64,000 nucleotides of DNA from assembly GCF_024166365.1 (NCBI RefSeq), contig NC_064827.1, positions 75,097,135-75,161,134 on the forward strand, read 5' to 3'. Made by a program: the position numbers and the translations under genes. Shown in pieces: positions 21,701-33,700 of this stretch (position 1 is its first letter; the number at the start of each line of letters is the position of its first letter). The notes beneath the pieces were generated by a model. The model was not told the DNA's origin. It ran no database searches and was given only the letters and a program-made list of their open reading frames with translations. This DNA is from Elephas maximus indicus. Taxonomy: Eukaryota > Chordata > Mammalia > Proboscidea > Elephantidae.

Positions 21701-24700
21701 TGCAGAAGGGGCGGCCCAGAAAGCGCAAGAGCCCCGGCCCCGGGGCGGATCTAGCGGCCTACAACGCTGGTGAGTGTGAGGCGCGCCGAGCGCCCCCATC
21801 GGGTTGGGAGGTAGTGTGCGGCGTGCAGAGTGAATCTCAGTGTGGTGGGCATATGGGGAGGGGGTACTTTAGTCCTCAGCTTCCCTGCGCCTTAAGCCTT
21901 GGACAGCCCCGGGAGGAGGAACATTAGCCTTCCAAGCATCAGCCCACGTGCCTATGGCTGCAGCAGGAAGAAAAACAATAAAGGGCGCATTAATCCCTGG
22001 CTGCGCTGCCCCTGGTGCAAAGGCTTGTCGCTGAGAGATGGGTTTTTGGGGGCGGCTATTTGATTTGGGCCTTTCCTCCGCTTTGCTGGGCTCAAAGTGC
22101 AGGAGTAGGAAAGCAAGGCGGCGCCAAACACTAAAGAGGCTCTGAGTTGGCGCGGCTGAAGACAGGGAGCTGGGGAGCTGAGGAGAGAGGCAGGGTGGCA
22201 AGGGTCCCAAGAGAAAGAGCTGGCAGTGGCCGGGGGCACCGAGCTTGCCCTGGCATGCAGCCCGGTTGGATAAAATGCCCCGAGGGCAGCAGGCTAGGGG
22301 GACTGGAGCCCCTGGAGCCTTTTCTGAGGAAGAGTTGCGGGTCATTGTGCCCAGCTCGATTCTCCTGCTCGGCCAGGTCTCGCTTTTCCCGGGCTCTTTC
22401 CCCCAAGTTCCCGGGGCCTGGGGGTACTAGGGTGAGGGCCGCGACCCTTGGAACCCGGCGCTGGGGGTTGAGACTGGAGGAGGCCGGGCCTCGCGCAGAG
22501 CGGGGGGGAGGAGGTGGCGGGAGGGAAGAGGGGGCTCGTTTCACATTTCCGGCGTCTTTGAACCCCCCCCCCTCGCCCGGCAGTTTTCCGCGAGGCTCTA
22601 CCCCTCCCGCGCCCCTCCCTGCTTAGGACAGCTGCTGGGGTTCTGAGGCCCAGCAAATTGAACCGGCAACATCTGCCTGAAGTCTGGACGGCCTGGAAAG
22701 GTTTATGACGTCCCGGGCTTCCGAACTAGATAGAATTTATTTGCAAGTATTTTCTTTCTTTGGTTTGTGAGAGACTCGGATTGGGGAGGTTTTGTTTTCT
22801 TCCTCCTTTTCCCCTCAGTCAAATGCACAACTTGGGGGGGAAAAAACCAAAAACAAAAGCAAACCCAACTCTATGAACTATGGGGAGGAGACGGCGGTGG
22901 AGAAGAAGTCAGAGAAATCAGAGTTATTTTAATCTTAAAAAGTGTGACCTGGCTGGGGAGGGAAATCGGATGTGATGCGGGTGGGGCTCCTGTTCGCTCC
23001 ACCGAAGTTGCTTGTTGGAGGATCCTGGCAGAAGCGTAGCGAGGAGGGATTAGAGGGGGCATTTGCCCCCGGGCGCAAGTCCAAGGGGGCACCCGACGAG
23101 GCAGGCCGGCGAATCACAACTCCCCCCCCCCCCCCCCCCGCCACAACTACCAGCCATCGTCGACCGGGTGGGAGGGGGCACAAACTGAGAGATGGCTCCT
23201 GGGCGCTTGTTAACCTCGCTATACTTCTGGATCGTGGATTGTGTATGTGGCTGTGCGGAGCTGGGAGGAAAATGCAGCCCCCAGTTTAGCAAATGGTGAG
23301 GTGGTCGCAAGCGGGTCCACCGGAACCGCGGCAGAGGAGGATTTAGGATTTGTTGATGGGTGTACCAAAGATGCCGCTTTCCTGAAGTTTCCTCCCTCAT
23401 CTCCCACCGCCCGGAAAATAAAGACTAAACTGAGTCTAGGCCAACCCCCCCCCCAACAAAGCCGCATCTGTTTACTAAGTGGGGTCTGCTTCTGATAGGA
23501 ATCAGCCGGCTCTCTGCGGCCCCAAGGCGCACGGTGGGTAGGGAGCGGGATTGTTTTCCCGGGACGCACATTAGGAGCCTGGTTTAGAACTGACCGGTAG
23601 AAGGTGCAGAGATTTATTTCTGGTTTTTGCTACTCCTAGGCCTCCGTACCCCCACCCCCATCCTACCCGCGAGAGGCCTCTCTGCCCTGAGCGGGGAGAT
23701 GTGACTGAAGACTGAGTTTGAGGATATCTGGCACCTCCACAGAACGCCGCCACTCACTGTCTTCTTAGGTGCTCTTTGGCCCGTCCTTTTTTTCTTTTCT
23801 GCCTTCTCTCAGTCCCCCTTTCTCTTCGTCTCTCTTATTCTTGTCTCTGGATCTCTGTTTGCGTGTCTATTTCTCTGTCCCGGTGCACGGGTCTCAGGCC
23901 TTGGCCCAGGCTCTCCGGACTCGCTGAAACAGCGCAGAGCGCGCCGCTGGTGGCTCTGCGGCTTGCTTATTCCGGGCTAGGTTGGGAAAAGGGGGCACCG
24001 GGCTCATCCAGGCTTGTCAGTTCTGGCTTTTGCCCCACCCTTCAGGGCACCGGCGGCAGGGAAATGGCGGTAGTGTGGGCTTTGGGGAGACCACAACCCC
24101 AGGCTTTGGGGAGACAGGGACTGAAAATAGAGAACCGACCAGGGTCTGACTTAGGGCTGTGTGCGTTGTGTGTGTGTGTGTTCGTGTGTGTGCGCGCGCT
24201 TGCACTCATGTTTCCTACTATAAGGACGTGAGCTTGTTTGTGTAAGTGTCCCACACCTAAGGGCCCAGCAACATGGATCCCTTGAAAAGCCCTCAGTCTA
24301 GGGGACAGTCCAGCCGAGGAGCCGCGGCACGTTATTAAAGGGTGGTGAGCTCCGGCCAGAGTGGGGAGGAGGCGCGGTCGGTGCGTGGGGCCCTTGGTTT
24401 AGGGGAGGACAGCCTGGGCCGCAGGGCCGCAGGGTCGGAAAGTCCTTCCGGGGCGGGGGGCCGCTGTGCCCCTCCTCCTGCTGCCCCGCGGGTCCGAGCG
24501 CGCTGCACAGCACTGGAGGTGGAACTGAACTGCTCCCCTCCAAACGCACACCCCAGCGGGACTGCCTGCGGGGCCAGGGGTGCGGGAAGGACGGCCAGAG
24601 CCGGCGCGGGGCCCAGGCCACGAACTTTGCGCCGGGTTTGCGCGCCACGGCCGCAGGAGTCCCGCGCGGACCGGCTGGACGCCAGGGCCTCCCCCAGTCC

Positions 24701-27700
24701 CAGCTTTCTGTGTGTGTGTGCCTAGCGGCGTAATTACTGATTTGATTCCAATCCATTATTTAGACAATTGAACCTACAATCTCGTCTTTAGTAAAATGAG
24801 GCGAAGTCAGATTTGATTACAGGTTCAGTTCCAGCGACAAGAGCTCGAAACCCGATGGGTTAATAACAGATCACGAGTAAATTATTCATGATTTTACGAG
24901 CTCTTTAGCTCCATTGAATCGGCCTAATTGAGAGGAAAAGAAAAGAAAAAAAAAAGAGAGAGAGAGAGAGAGAAAGGCCGGGTCCTCCTCTTCCCCTTGG
25001 CCTCTCACCCCTCCCCGGATCCGATCCTGGGGAATCTGGGCCCCACCCTAGGATTGAGGGTGTCTGGGGTACGGGCCAGACCTGGGCCCAAGGGGCCACC
25101 TATTCCCACCGTCTTCTCTCCCTTCCCACAGCACAGCCCCCTGCCCTGGTCACTGGCCCGCCCTCGGCCTCGCTCCATCCGGCAGGCTCCCTAGCTCCCC
25201 TCGCCTCCTCTTCCCACCTTTCCACTCCCCCGCCTGTAACGGCTTCCGAAAAGGCCTTCCGTGCAGGGACCGGTCTCCGTGAGACCTAGGATTCGGTACG
25301 GTACTCTCACCCGAACCCTCCGCCACACATTCCCTTTACTTCCGGCCTCGCTTTCTTCTCAGGCTCTTTGATTTATTTCTCAGTCTTTGTAGCTGTCTCT
25401 CTGCAGTTCTTTACCATCTCTATTGCTTTTTTTTTTTTTTCCTCCTGTCTCTTTTTTCCTGGCTCTGTCCATTTTCCCTCCCTACCCCCTCTCCTTTTTT
25501 TCTCTCTCCATTCTCTGGCTTTCTATTCCTGCCTCGTTTTTCTCCTATCTCTGCTCTTTCTGTCTCCCTCCCCCGCGCTACCTCCCCCCACCTAGGCCGC
25601 AGTCAGGGCGCGCCCCGTGAGCCCAAGGGACGTGCACAGGGCGCCGGGGTCCCCATGGAGCTCATTAACAGCAGTGAGGCCCCTGCAGAGGCTGGGCTGA
25701 CGGATGGGCCCAGAGATCCCCTTGGGGAGGCTTGCCCCACCCGGGTGGAGCTTGGGCCTAGGGCAAGAAGAGGGTCGCTCCCCACTGTGTGGCGGGGGCG
25801 GGGCAGTTTCTGCGGAGCGGGTTGGGAGTCATCCATACTCTAAAAAAATACTCTGATCCCCTTAAATTTATGGACCTCCTATTGCCCACCCTGGGTGCTC
25901 TCAGTGGGAGCACAACAGGGGTGGAGGACCTGGATACGTGTGGGTAGGGGCCCTTAAGAGGAGTAGCCCTTTGCTGTCAGCTCCAAGGGCGGGGCAAGAC
26001 CTGTATCTTGCAAATTCTCTCAGTAGGGACTACTTCCCACCTGGGCAGGGGGAGGGATAGGTCATCCAGAGAGCAGTACTTGGGGGTAGGGTTGTCAAAT
26101 AAAATGCAGGACGTCCTGTTATACTGCAATTTCAGATAAACAAATAAAGTTTTACTATAGTATTCCTGTGAATTATTTGGGACGTCTTTTACTAAAACTA
26201 GAGCCCTGGTGGCTCAGTGGTTAAGACCTCGGCTGCTACCTAAAAGTTCAGCAGTTCGGATCCACCAGCCGGTCCTTGGAAACCCTATGAGGCAGTTCTA
26301 CTCTATCCTATAGGGTCACCATGAGTCGTTATCGGCTTGATGGTAATGTCTTTTTACTAAAAAATTATTTGTTCTTTATGTGAAATTCAAATTGAGCAGG
26401 AAGTCCTACATTTTTTTGCACAAAATATGGCCACTCTTTTATAGGGGTATAATGGGTATTAGACATCTTTCCAGGTCCCCACTTTATAGGGGCTGAATTT
26501 GAACCTCCTGGGAGGCTTGCCTCAAGGCAAGACATTGTGTATGGATTGCCTCAGGATGTGATGAGGGGCCTGCGACTTGGAGTCTTGCCCTGTCCCTATC
26601 AATGCCAAGCTGGGGAGTAACTTCTTGAGGTTTTCACCCCTGCGGCATCCCCCCCCATCTCTTCCAAGCATTGGCAGCCAGGCCCCAGTTGGACCCTTTC
26701 TGGATGGAGTCAGGCTCCTCAAAGAGTCATCTCCCCTCCCCTTTGTGATGTGGTGGAAGGAAACAGATGAGGACTCCAGTGTTGAATGTAGGCTCAGCCA
26801 TTATCAATGGTGTGGCCATGTGCAAGTGGCTTCATTTCCCTGAGCTTCCTCATCTCTAAAATGGGGTGAACAGTAGTAGCCACCTCTCAGAACTGTTGTG
26901 AATGAAGGTCCAATGATGTATGAAAAGGCAGAGGCATACGGAAGTGTCTAATACATGTTCCTTTTTTCTTCCAACTTCCTTCTCTTTTCCAGTTCCAACT
27001 CTGCCACTCTCTGAGAGTTTGAGGCAGAGCACTTAACATCCCTGAGCCTCATTTACCCCATTTGCTAAACTGGGAAACTGCCTCACAGCGCACAGTGAGG
27101 ATTAAACTACAAAATGCAGTGCCCGTCCAGTGCCCTGGCCCAGGGGCATTCAGTACTTTTGGTTGTGGGAACTGATGAGGGCAAAATAAAAACGAATATC
27201 TCTTTCAGTCAGCGCCTTCCAGATGCCTATCCTAGACACCACGGGGAGAGCCGAGCCATAACCACTTCTCCTTAGGGAGTGTAGTGGGAAATGGGAAGAG
27301 TGTGGGCCGGAGTCCCTGCGTTACAGTGTCTCAGTCAAGTAACTTGTGTCTCTGAGTCTCAGTGTCAACATGTGTAAAAAGGGGAAAAATAATGCCTGGC
27401 TCCATAGGTTTGTTTTGAGGATTCAGTGAGAATGTGCTTGTAAAGTTCCTTAGCACACCAACTGGAGTGAAGTAAAGCAATCGACAAGTTGCGGTTGTTA
27501 TTATCATAATCATTGTTACTATAAGATGATGGCTCAGAATGGTTTTTGGATTCTCAAAGAGCTAGGTTTGAATCTCGAATCCTGCATTTGCTAGCTCTCT
27601 GACCCTGGGCAGGTTGCTTTCTCTCTCTCAGCCTCAGTTTCCCCATCTATAAATGGGGGTAATAACCCTCATCCCACCTTGGTCCCAAGGATGGACACAT

Positions 27701-30700
27701 TTGGTGGTGGGTGGCGTTGGTGTGGACCTGGCGGCCGGGGCTGAATCAGAAGGTTCACCTGCCTACTCTGCATCCCTTCCCTAGCGCTGAGCTGCAACGA
27801 GAATGATGCGGAGCACCTGGACCGCGACCAGCCTTACCCCAGCAGCCAGAAGACGAAGCGCATGCGCACCTCCTTCAAGCACCACCAGCTTCGCACCATG
27901 AAGTCTTACTTTGCCATTAACCACAACCCCGATGCCAAGGACTTGAAGCAGCTGGCGCAGAAGACGGGCCTTACCAAGCGAGTTCTCCAGGTCAGCCAGG
28001 GCCAGGGCAAGGAATGGGGGCAACTGCCAGGGCCTGGGACAGTACCCCACACCAGCCACGGACCGTGGAAGGACTTTTGGCCCCTGTATCTGCATTTATC
28101 TTTCTTGTTTTCCACTTCCGTCTACTCGGTCTGTTTCTTTATCTGTCTTTTAATCTTTTCTTCTAACTTTACATCTTCTTTCTCTTTTTCAGCTTTTCTC
28201 AGTTTTTTCTCTTTGTCCTTCTCTGTCCTCTTTGTCTACACAAGTCTCTTTCCTTTCTTGCAAATAATTCTTAGTTACTATTTATTACTCATGTGACACT
28301 CAAATATGTTCACACTGTAAAAGGTCCAAGCATTTCAGGTACATCCAGAGTCCCCCTTCAATCCCTCATCCCAGGTTGTTCCTCATAGGAGGCAGCTGTT
28401 AGCTGCTTGCCTTTCTCCTCGCTTCTCACTCACTTTCCCAAGTTTGTCTCTCTTTTTTTTTTTTTGTCTCTGTCTCTCTCCCCCTCTCTTTTATTTGTAC
28501 TGGCATCTCTCTATATTATTCTTCTGTCTCTTTTTGCTGTCTTCCAAACTCCCCTGGAAGCAAGGTTTGGAAGGGTTGCAGGCAGGTCCTATGGGGTGGG
28601 CAAGAGAGGCTTTCACAGGTCTGCCCAAAGGGCAGTGGGGGAAGCAGGTGGGGGAAGAGGTGATTGCCTCTGAAACTGAGCAGAATTGTACTTGTATATG
28701 AAAGTGTTTTCTTGATAGGGAGGGGATACAGAGCTCTTATCAGATTCCAGAGGGTCTGTCCATGATGACAAAGGTATTAAGAACCCCATTCTGGGGGTTT
28801 CAGGACCCTGGGTGGCTCAAACTCACAAGCCTTGGGCCGCCACTTCTGAATCTTTAGCTTCTACTACTCTTACTTGATTCATGGTCCTGGGCAAGTCACT
28901 TAACTCCTCTGAGCCTGTTTCCTCATCTGTAAAATGGGCACAAGAAACTATACCACAGGGTTATTGGAGGAGCCACTGAAATGATGTAAAGTGTTCATCA
29001 CAGTGCCTGACACTTAACTGCTCAGTGGGTGGTAAAACCAGTTGTCATCAAGTTGATTCTGACTCACAGAGATCCCATCTGTGTCAGAGTAGTAGTCCAT
29101 AGGGTTTTCAAGGGCTGGTTTTGGGGAAATAGATCACCAGGCCTTTTTTCCCAGGTGGCGCCCTGATGGCACACTGGTTAAGAGTTCAGCTGCTAACCAA
29201 AAGATCGGCAATTTGAATCCACCAGGCACTCCTTGGAAACCCTATAGGACAGTTCCACTCTGTCCTATGGAGTCGCTATGTGTTGGAATCCACTTGAGGG
29301 CAATGAGTTTTTTTTGTTGTTGTTGTTTTTTTAATTAATTACCTAGAATGAACAATTGGAAACCCTGGTGGCATAGTGGTTAAGTGCTGTGGCTGCTAAC
29401 CAATAGGTCGGCAGTTTGAATGGACCAGGCACTCCTTGGAAACTCTATGGGGCAGTTCTACTTTGTCCTATAGGGTTGCTTTGAGTTGGAATCAGCTCGA
29501 AGGCAACGGGTTTTAATGGGATCAACAATTATTCTGGTTGCTGAACCTCAGTTTTCCCATCCATACAATGACAAGGCAGGAAAGTTCCTCCCCTTTATTC
29601 TTCAGAACGTGTGATTATAGAAATATTTTTAGGTAAGAAAACAGATGAAGTGACATGACCAGGGTTTCGCAACAGGAGGGGAGGTGCTGGGATACAAGTC
29701 TAGGGCAGCCTGACCCACGCTCCAGCCCCCGGGTGGGGGTTGAGGTCTGCGAGGCGACATCGAAGGGATGAGGGTAACAGTGACAGACACGGACGGGTAC
29801 GCAGCCATCCTAGAAAAGTTTCACAGCGAGCCTGTCAGAAAAAAAGAAAAAGCGTGTTGTGACCGCGGTGAAGGGAGGGGCCTGTGACTAAGGCGCGGGT
29901 CCTGGAACCTACCGGGGGAGTAGAGAGTCTGCATCTCCAGGCGGGCTTGGCCTCTGCACTACTGGGGCAGCTCAGCGGCAGCTCAGGGGCAGCTCCGGCT
30001 CCTGCGGGCTCCGTGACGCAGCCGAGGGAGGTAGGAGCCAGCCAATGGGGCGCTAGTGCGCCTCTCTGGATCCGCCCCCTGGGCCTGGAGCTTCCCGCGT
30101 TGGCCCAGCCCCTCCTCCTCGAGTCCGTCTTGCCCACGGCCTAGGTCCGGCTGGTCTGGGCGCGTGGGTGGGAGCGATAGTGCTACGCCTTCCTGGCCCC
30201 CTGGTCCGCTTTCCTCAGACTTTAGCTTTTTGGGTTATGTCGGGGGAACCTCCTCGCCTCCCCATCCCTTCCTCAGCTCTGAACTGGCTCTGAAACTGGG
30301 ACTTGATGCTTCCTTGAGGACTCTGGCCTGGGGACCTTGGTGTCATCGGCCTTTTTTCTAGTTAGTAGGAGGTTTCGTCCCTCCCACTAACCATAGTCCT
30401 TTATTTTGGGGAGGGGGGAGGGGGCAGGGGTGGTAAAGCGGACAGGAGTATGAACAGGGACTTGAAGTCAGGTAGAGCTGGATTCAGGAAGACCTGGGTT
30501 CCTTAGGTACCCTGCTCAGTGGCTCGGTGTCTTTGTCAACTTACTTTTTCCAAGTCATAGTTTTCCCATCTGTAAAATGGGCGCCATAAGAGCATATGTC
30601 TTTCCTAGTTACCCAGATTAAATGAAATGAAGTTCCTTACTAGTTGAGTCTCAATCTGGAGTGAGGACCCAGTCTCTGCTGGCCTTGGTAAGGCCCAAAA

Positions 30701-33700
30701 TTTAGTTGCCTGATTTAGGGGCAAATAAGATTTCCAGCAGAGTCACCTTTCATTTTTTCATCTGACCAGGTATCTGTTAAGCACCTATTGGCACCAGGCC
30801 TTGCGGTGGAGGAAGCTGGAGACACAGAGGTGAATGAACCATAAGCCTGGCCATGAAAGAAATCATCTATTAGGTGTATATCCAGATCACAGATAACCAA
30901 TTTCCCCATAGTGTAATCCATCAGCAGGGGGTTATTGTGGGAGCCCAGAAGAGGTACCAACCACTCTATGTGTGAGAAAAGGTTCCTCTGAGAGGCCTGA
31001 GTGAATGATTGCCCTGTACCCTCCTCCCTCAGAACCCTGAGCCAGAACTGCTCACAGTTACCCACTCTCTCCACCATGGGGTCTCAGAAAAACTAAGGGT
31101 ACGGCCCATTTGAGGAGAAAAGCACTGCTGGTTATGGTGTGTCTACTGGTCAACAAATGTTTGCATGCCTACTGTGTATCAGGAGTCCCCAGGTGGCACA
31201 AATATGTAATGTGCTCGCTGCTAACCAATAGGTGGGTAGTTCAAGTCTACCCAATGGCTCCTTGGAGGAAAGCCTTGGCAATCTATTTCCCAAAGATCAC
31301 AGCCATTGAAAACCCTATGGAGTAATTGTACTCTGACACACATAGGGTTGTCATGAGTTGGAATTGACAGCAACTGGTCTGGAGGTCCCTAGGTGGCACA
31401 AATGGTTTGTGCTTGACTACGAACCTCAAGGTTGGAGGTTTGAACCCACCCAGATACGCTGAGGAAAAAAGGCCTGGCAATCTTCCGTAAAGATTACAGC
31501 CAAGAAAATGCCATGGAGAGCTCTATGCTGTAACACATGGGGTTACCATGAGTCAGAATTGACTCGATGGCAATGGGTTTATTATATATCAGGCAGATAC
31601 TTGGCTCAGCCTGTGAAATACATTTGCTCATTGAGCTCTCACTGTCAGACATCACCATCCCCTCTCCTTACTGTGTAGATGAGGACCAAAAAGAAACCAA
31701 ACCTGTTGCCGTCCGGTTGATTCTTACTCATAGCGACCCTATAGGACAGAGTAGAACTGCACCATAGGGTTTCCAGGGAGTGGCTGGTGGATTTGAACTG
31801 CCGACCTTTTAGTTAGGAGTTGAATGCTTAAATGCTGAACCACTAAGGCTCCATAGATGAGAACATTGAGGTGCAAATAATTCCCACTTGCCCAAAGTCA
31901 CCCTTTGCTAGTAAATAGCACAGCTGATCGAAATCCAGGTCTGTCTGATCAAAGGACATTGCTCTTTCTCCTCTAAGCCAACCCAGCACTGTCTTTGAGT
32001 GTGAGTATCACTTACAGCCTGTAGATAAGGAGCCCTGGTGGCACAAAAAGTTAAGTGCTTGGCTGTTAACCCAAAGATTGCTGATTCAAACCCATCTACC
32101 TAGCGGCTCAGGAGAAAGTCCCAGCAATCTGCTTCCATAAAGATTACAGCCGAGAAAATCCTATGGAGCAGTTCTACTCAGTCACATGGGGTCACCTAGG
32201 TTTGCTCTGACTCTACAGCACCTAACAACAATTTTGAGGTGGAGGGCACACTCTTAAGGCATTCCAGACCACTGTTTTTCCTTCTTCCCAGACCTCCAAA
32301 TCTCCTGCCCAAATCCTTAGTATCCACTAACAACACAACTGCTTATGACTGTGCAGCAGTTTGCAAAGCGTTGTCTTTTCCACCACTCATCTAACTTACC
32401 TTAATATTTTCATGTCCATTTTACAGATGAGACACTCCAGTCCTAGTGAGATAAAGTGATTTGCAATAGGTTACAGGAGCCAGGAACTGGCAGGGTGGGG
32501 TTTGCTCCCAGGTGTCCTGACTACTGATGGGTCAGTTGGGGGAGATGAGGTGGGAGCAGTTTTCGGGGAGGCAGCTGGTGGTGTGGCTTTGGAAAGTGTA
32601 AAGACTGGTTTAGATCCTCTCTGATTTACTAGCTGTGTGATTTGGGCACGTTAACTTCTTTGCTCTGAGCTTGACTCCTTAACTCTGAATTGGGAAGAAT
32701 AATAGTTCCTACCTTGAGGATACCTAAGGATTGGTACAGTGAATGGGAAGGTTCCAGCATGATGCCTGCTGGTACACAGTGAATGCCCATTTAATAGTTC
32801 CTCATCACTTTTTTTTTTTTTTTCCATCACTGGGTCTATGCTGGCTTAATGGTACTAGGCCTTGGGCGCCCCCTGCAGGTCCTCACCCCCAAACTTGTGG
32901 CACAACTGAAACCCTTCTGAAAGAGCCTCCAGGGCATGGGGCAGGGCTTGAGGTTGAGGCTGTGTTCCCAGAGGGAGGTGGTGCAGCGTGCCTGTGCGAG
33001 TGTGCGTACGCATGTGTGCATGTACGTGCACATGTATGTGCATGCACGCACGTGTGTGTATGTGTGTGTGTGTGTTTGTGTCTGGGGGTTTCTAGGGTGT
33101 TATTGAATCTTGTCGGCAATGCGTGAACATCATGGCAGGCCTGGGATGACCACCCCTGTGGGGATTTGGAGGTCCAGACTCAGCTTTCCCACTTACTAAG
33201 TGACCCTGGACAAGTGACTTAACCTCTCTGACCCTCAGTGGCTTCCGCTAACAAATGGGAATAATAGTAATACCTACCTCTTTGGGTAGTTGTGAGGAAT
33301 AAATGAGATGGTATACAGTATAATTTATAAAGTGTATATTAGGGACTTTATACATGTTTCTGTCATATACACGCACACACACATACATACACAGTTGTGT
33401 TCAGCGTTCAGTGTAATAAGCTCTTCTGGACACATTTAAAAAATGTAATTATCTCCAGTTTGCAGATGAGGAGACTGAAGTTCAGAGACTGAAGGCTAGG
33501 ATCCTAGCCCTGAGTCTCACAGCTGGTAAGTGGTGGAGCCAGGAGTCAAGCCCAGATGGCTCTGATTCCAAAGCTCTTTCCAGCATAGCACAGTGTAGGG
33601 ATTGTGATCTTTTTTCCCCTTTGATCTATCTGCAGAATGCAGCAGTGAAAATAGAGAAAAGAGAAGGAGTGGGTCATAGATGCCATGTCTTGGTAGGAAA

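Larger units (their letters stand above)
21770..27784 (+). other. LHX2: LHX2 intron 3
   Basis: The intron is 6015 bases long and GT-AG. The first 3 kb are GC-rich and CpG-rich with C-homopolymers (near 22563-22572 and 23123-23140). An AT-rich conserved-looking block lies at 24722-24925 and a pyrimidine-rich stretch at 25350-25590. The 3' part holds a palindromic DNA-transposon-like remnant with an AfroSINE inside it (26086-26460) and four MIR copies (26745-27700). Confidence 0.9.
31150..31985 (-). mobile_element. MIR SINE interrupted by three AfroSINE copies
   Basis: MIR pieces are at 31150-31183, 31587-31686 and 31854-31985. They join in order, beginning GCCTACTGTGTATCAGG and ending CAGCTGATCGAAATCCAGG. 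Target-site duplications TATCAGG and TAGATGAGRAC mark two separate insertion events. Confidence 0.75.

Noticed and set aside
21366-21769. Assignment of the gene to LHX9 instead of LHX2
   Set aside because: The N-terminus MLFHSLSGPE, the ten-alanine tract and the C-terminal TLTNLF fit LHX2.
29158-29330. tRNA gene within SINE heads
   Set aside because: The SINE head keeps box-B-like GTTCGAATCC in many copies but lacks a complete cloverleaf; these are tRNA-derived SINEs.
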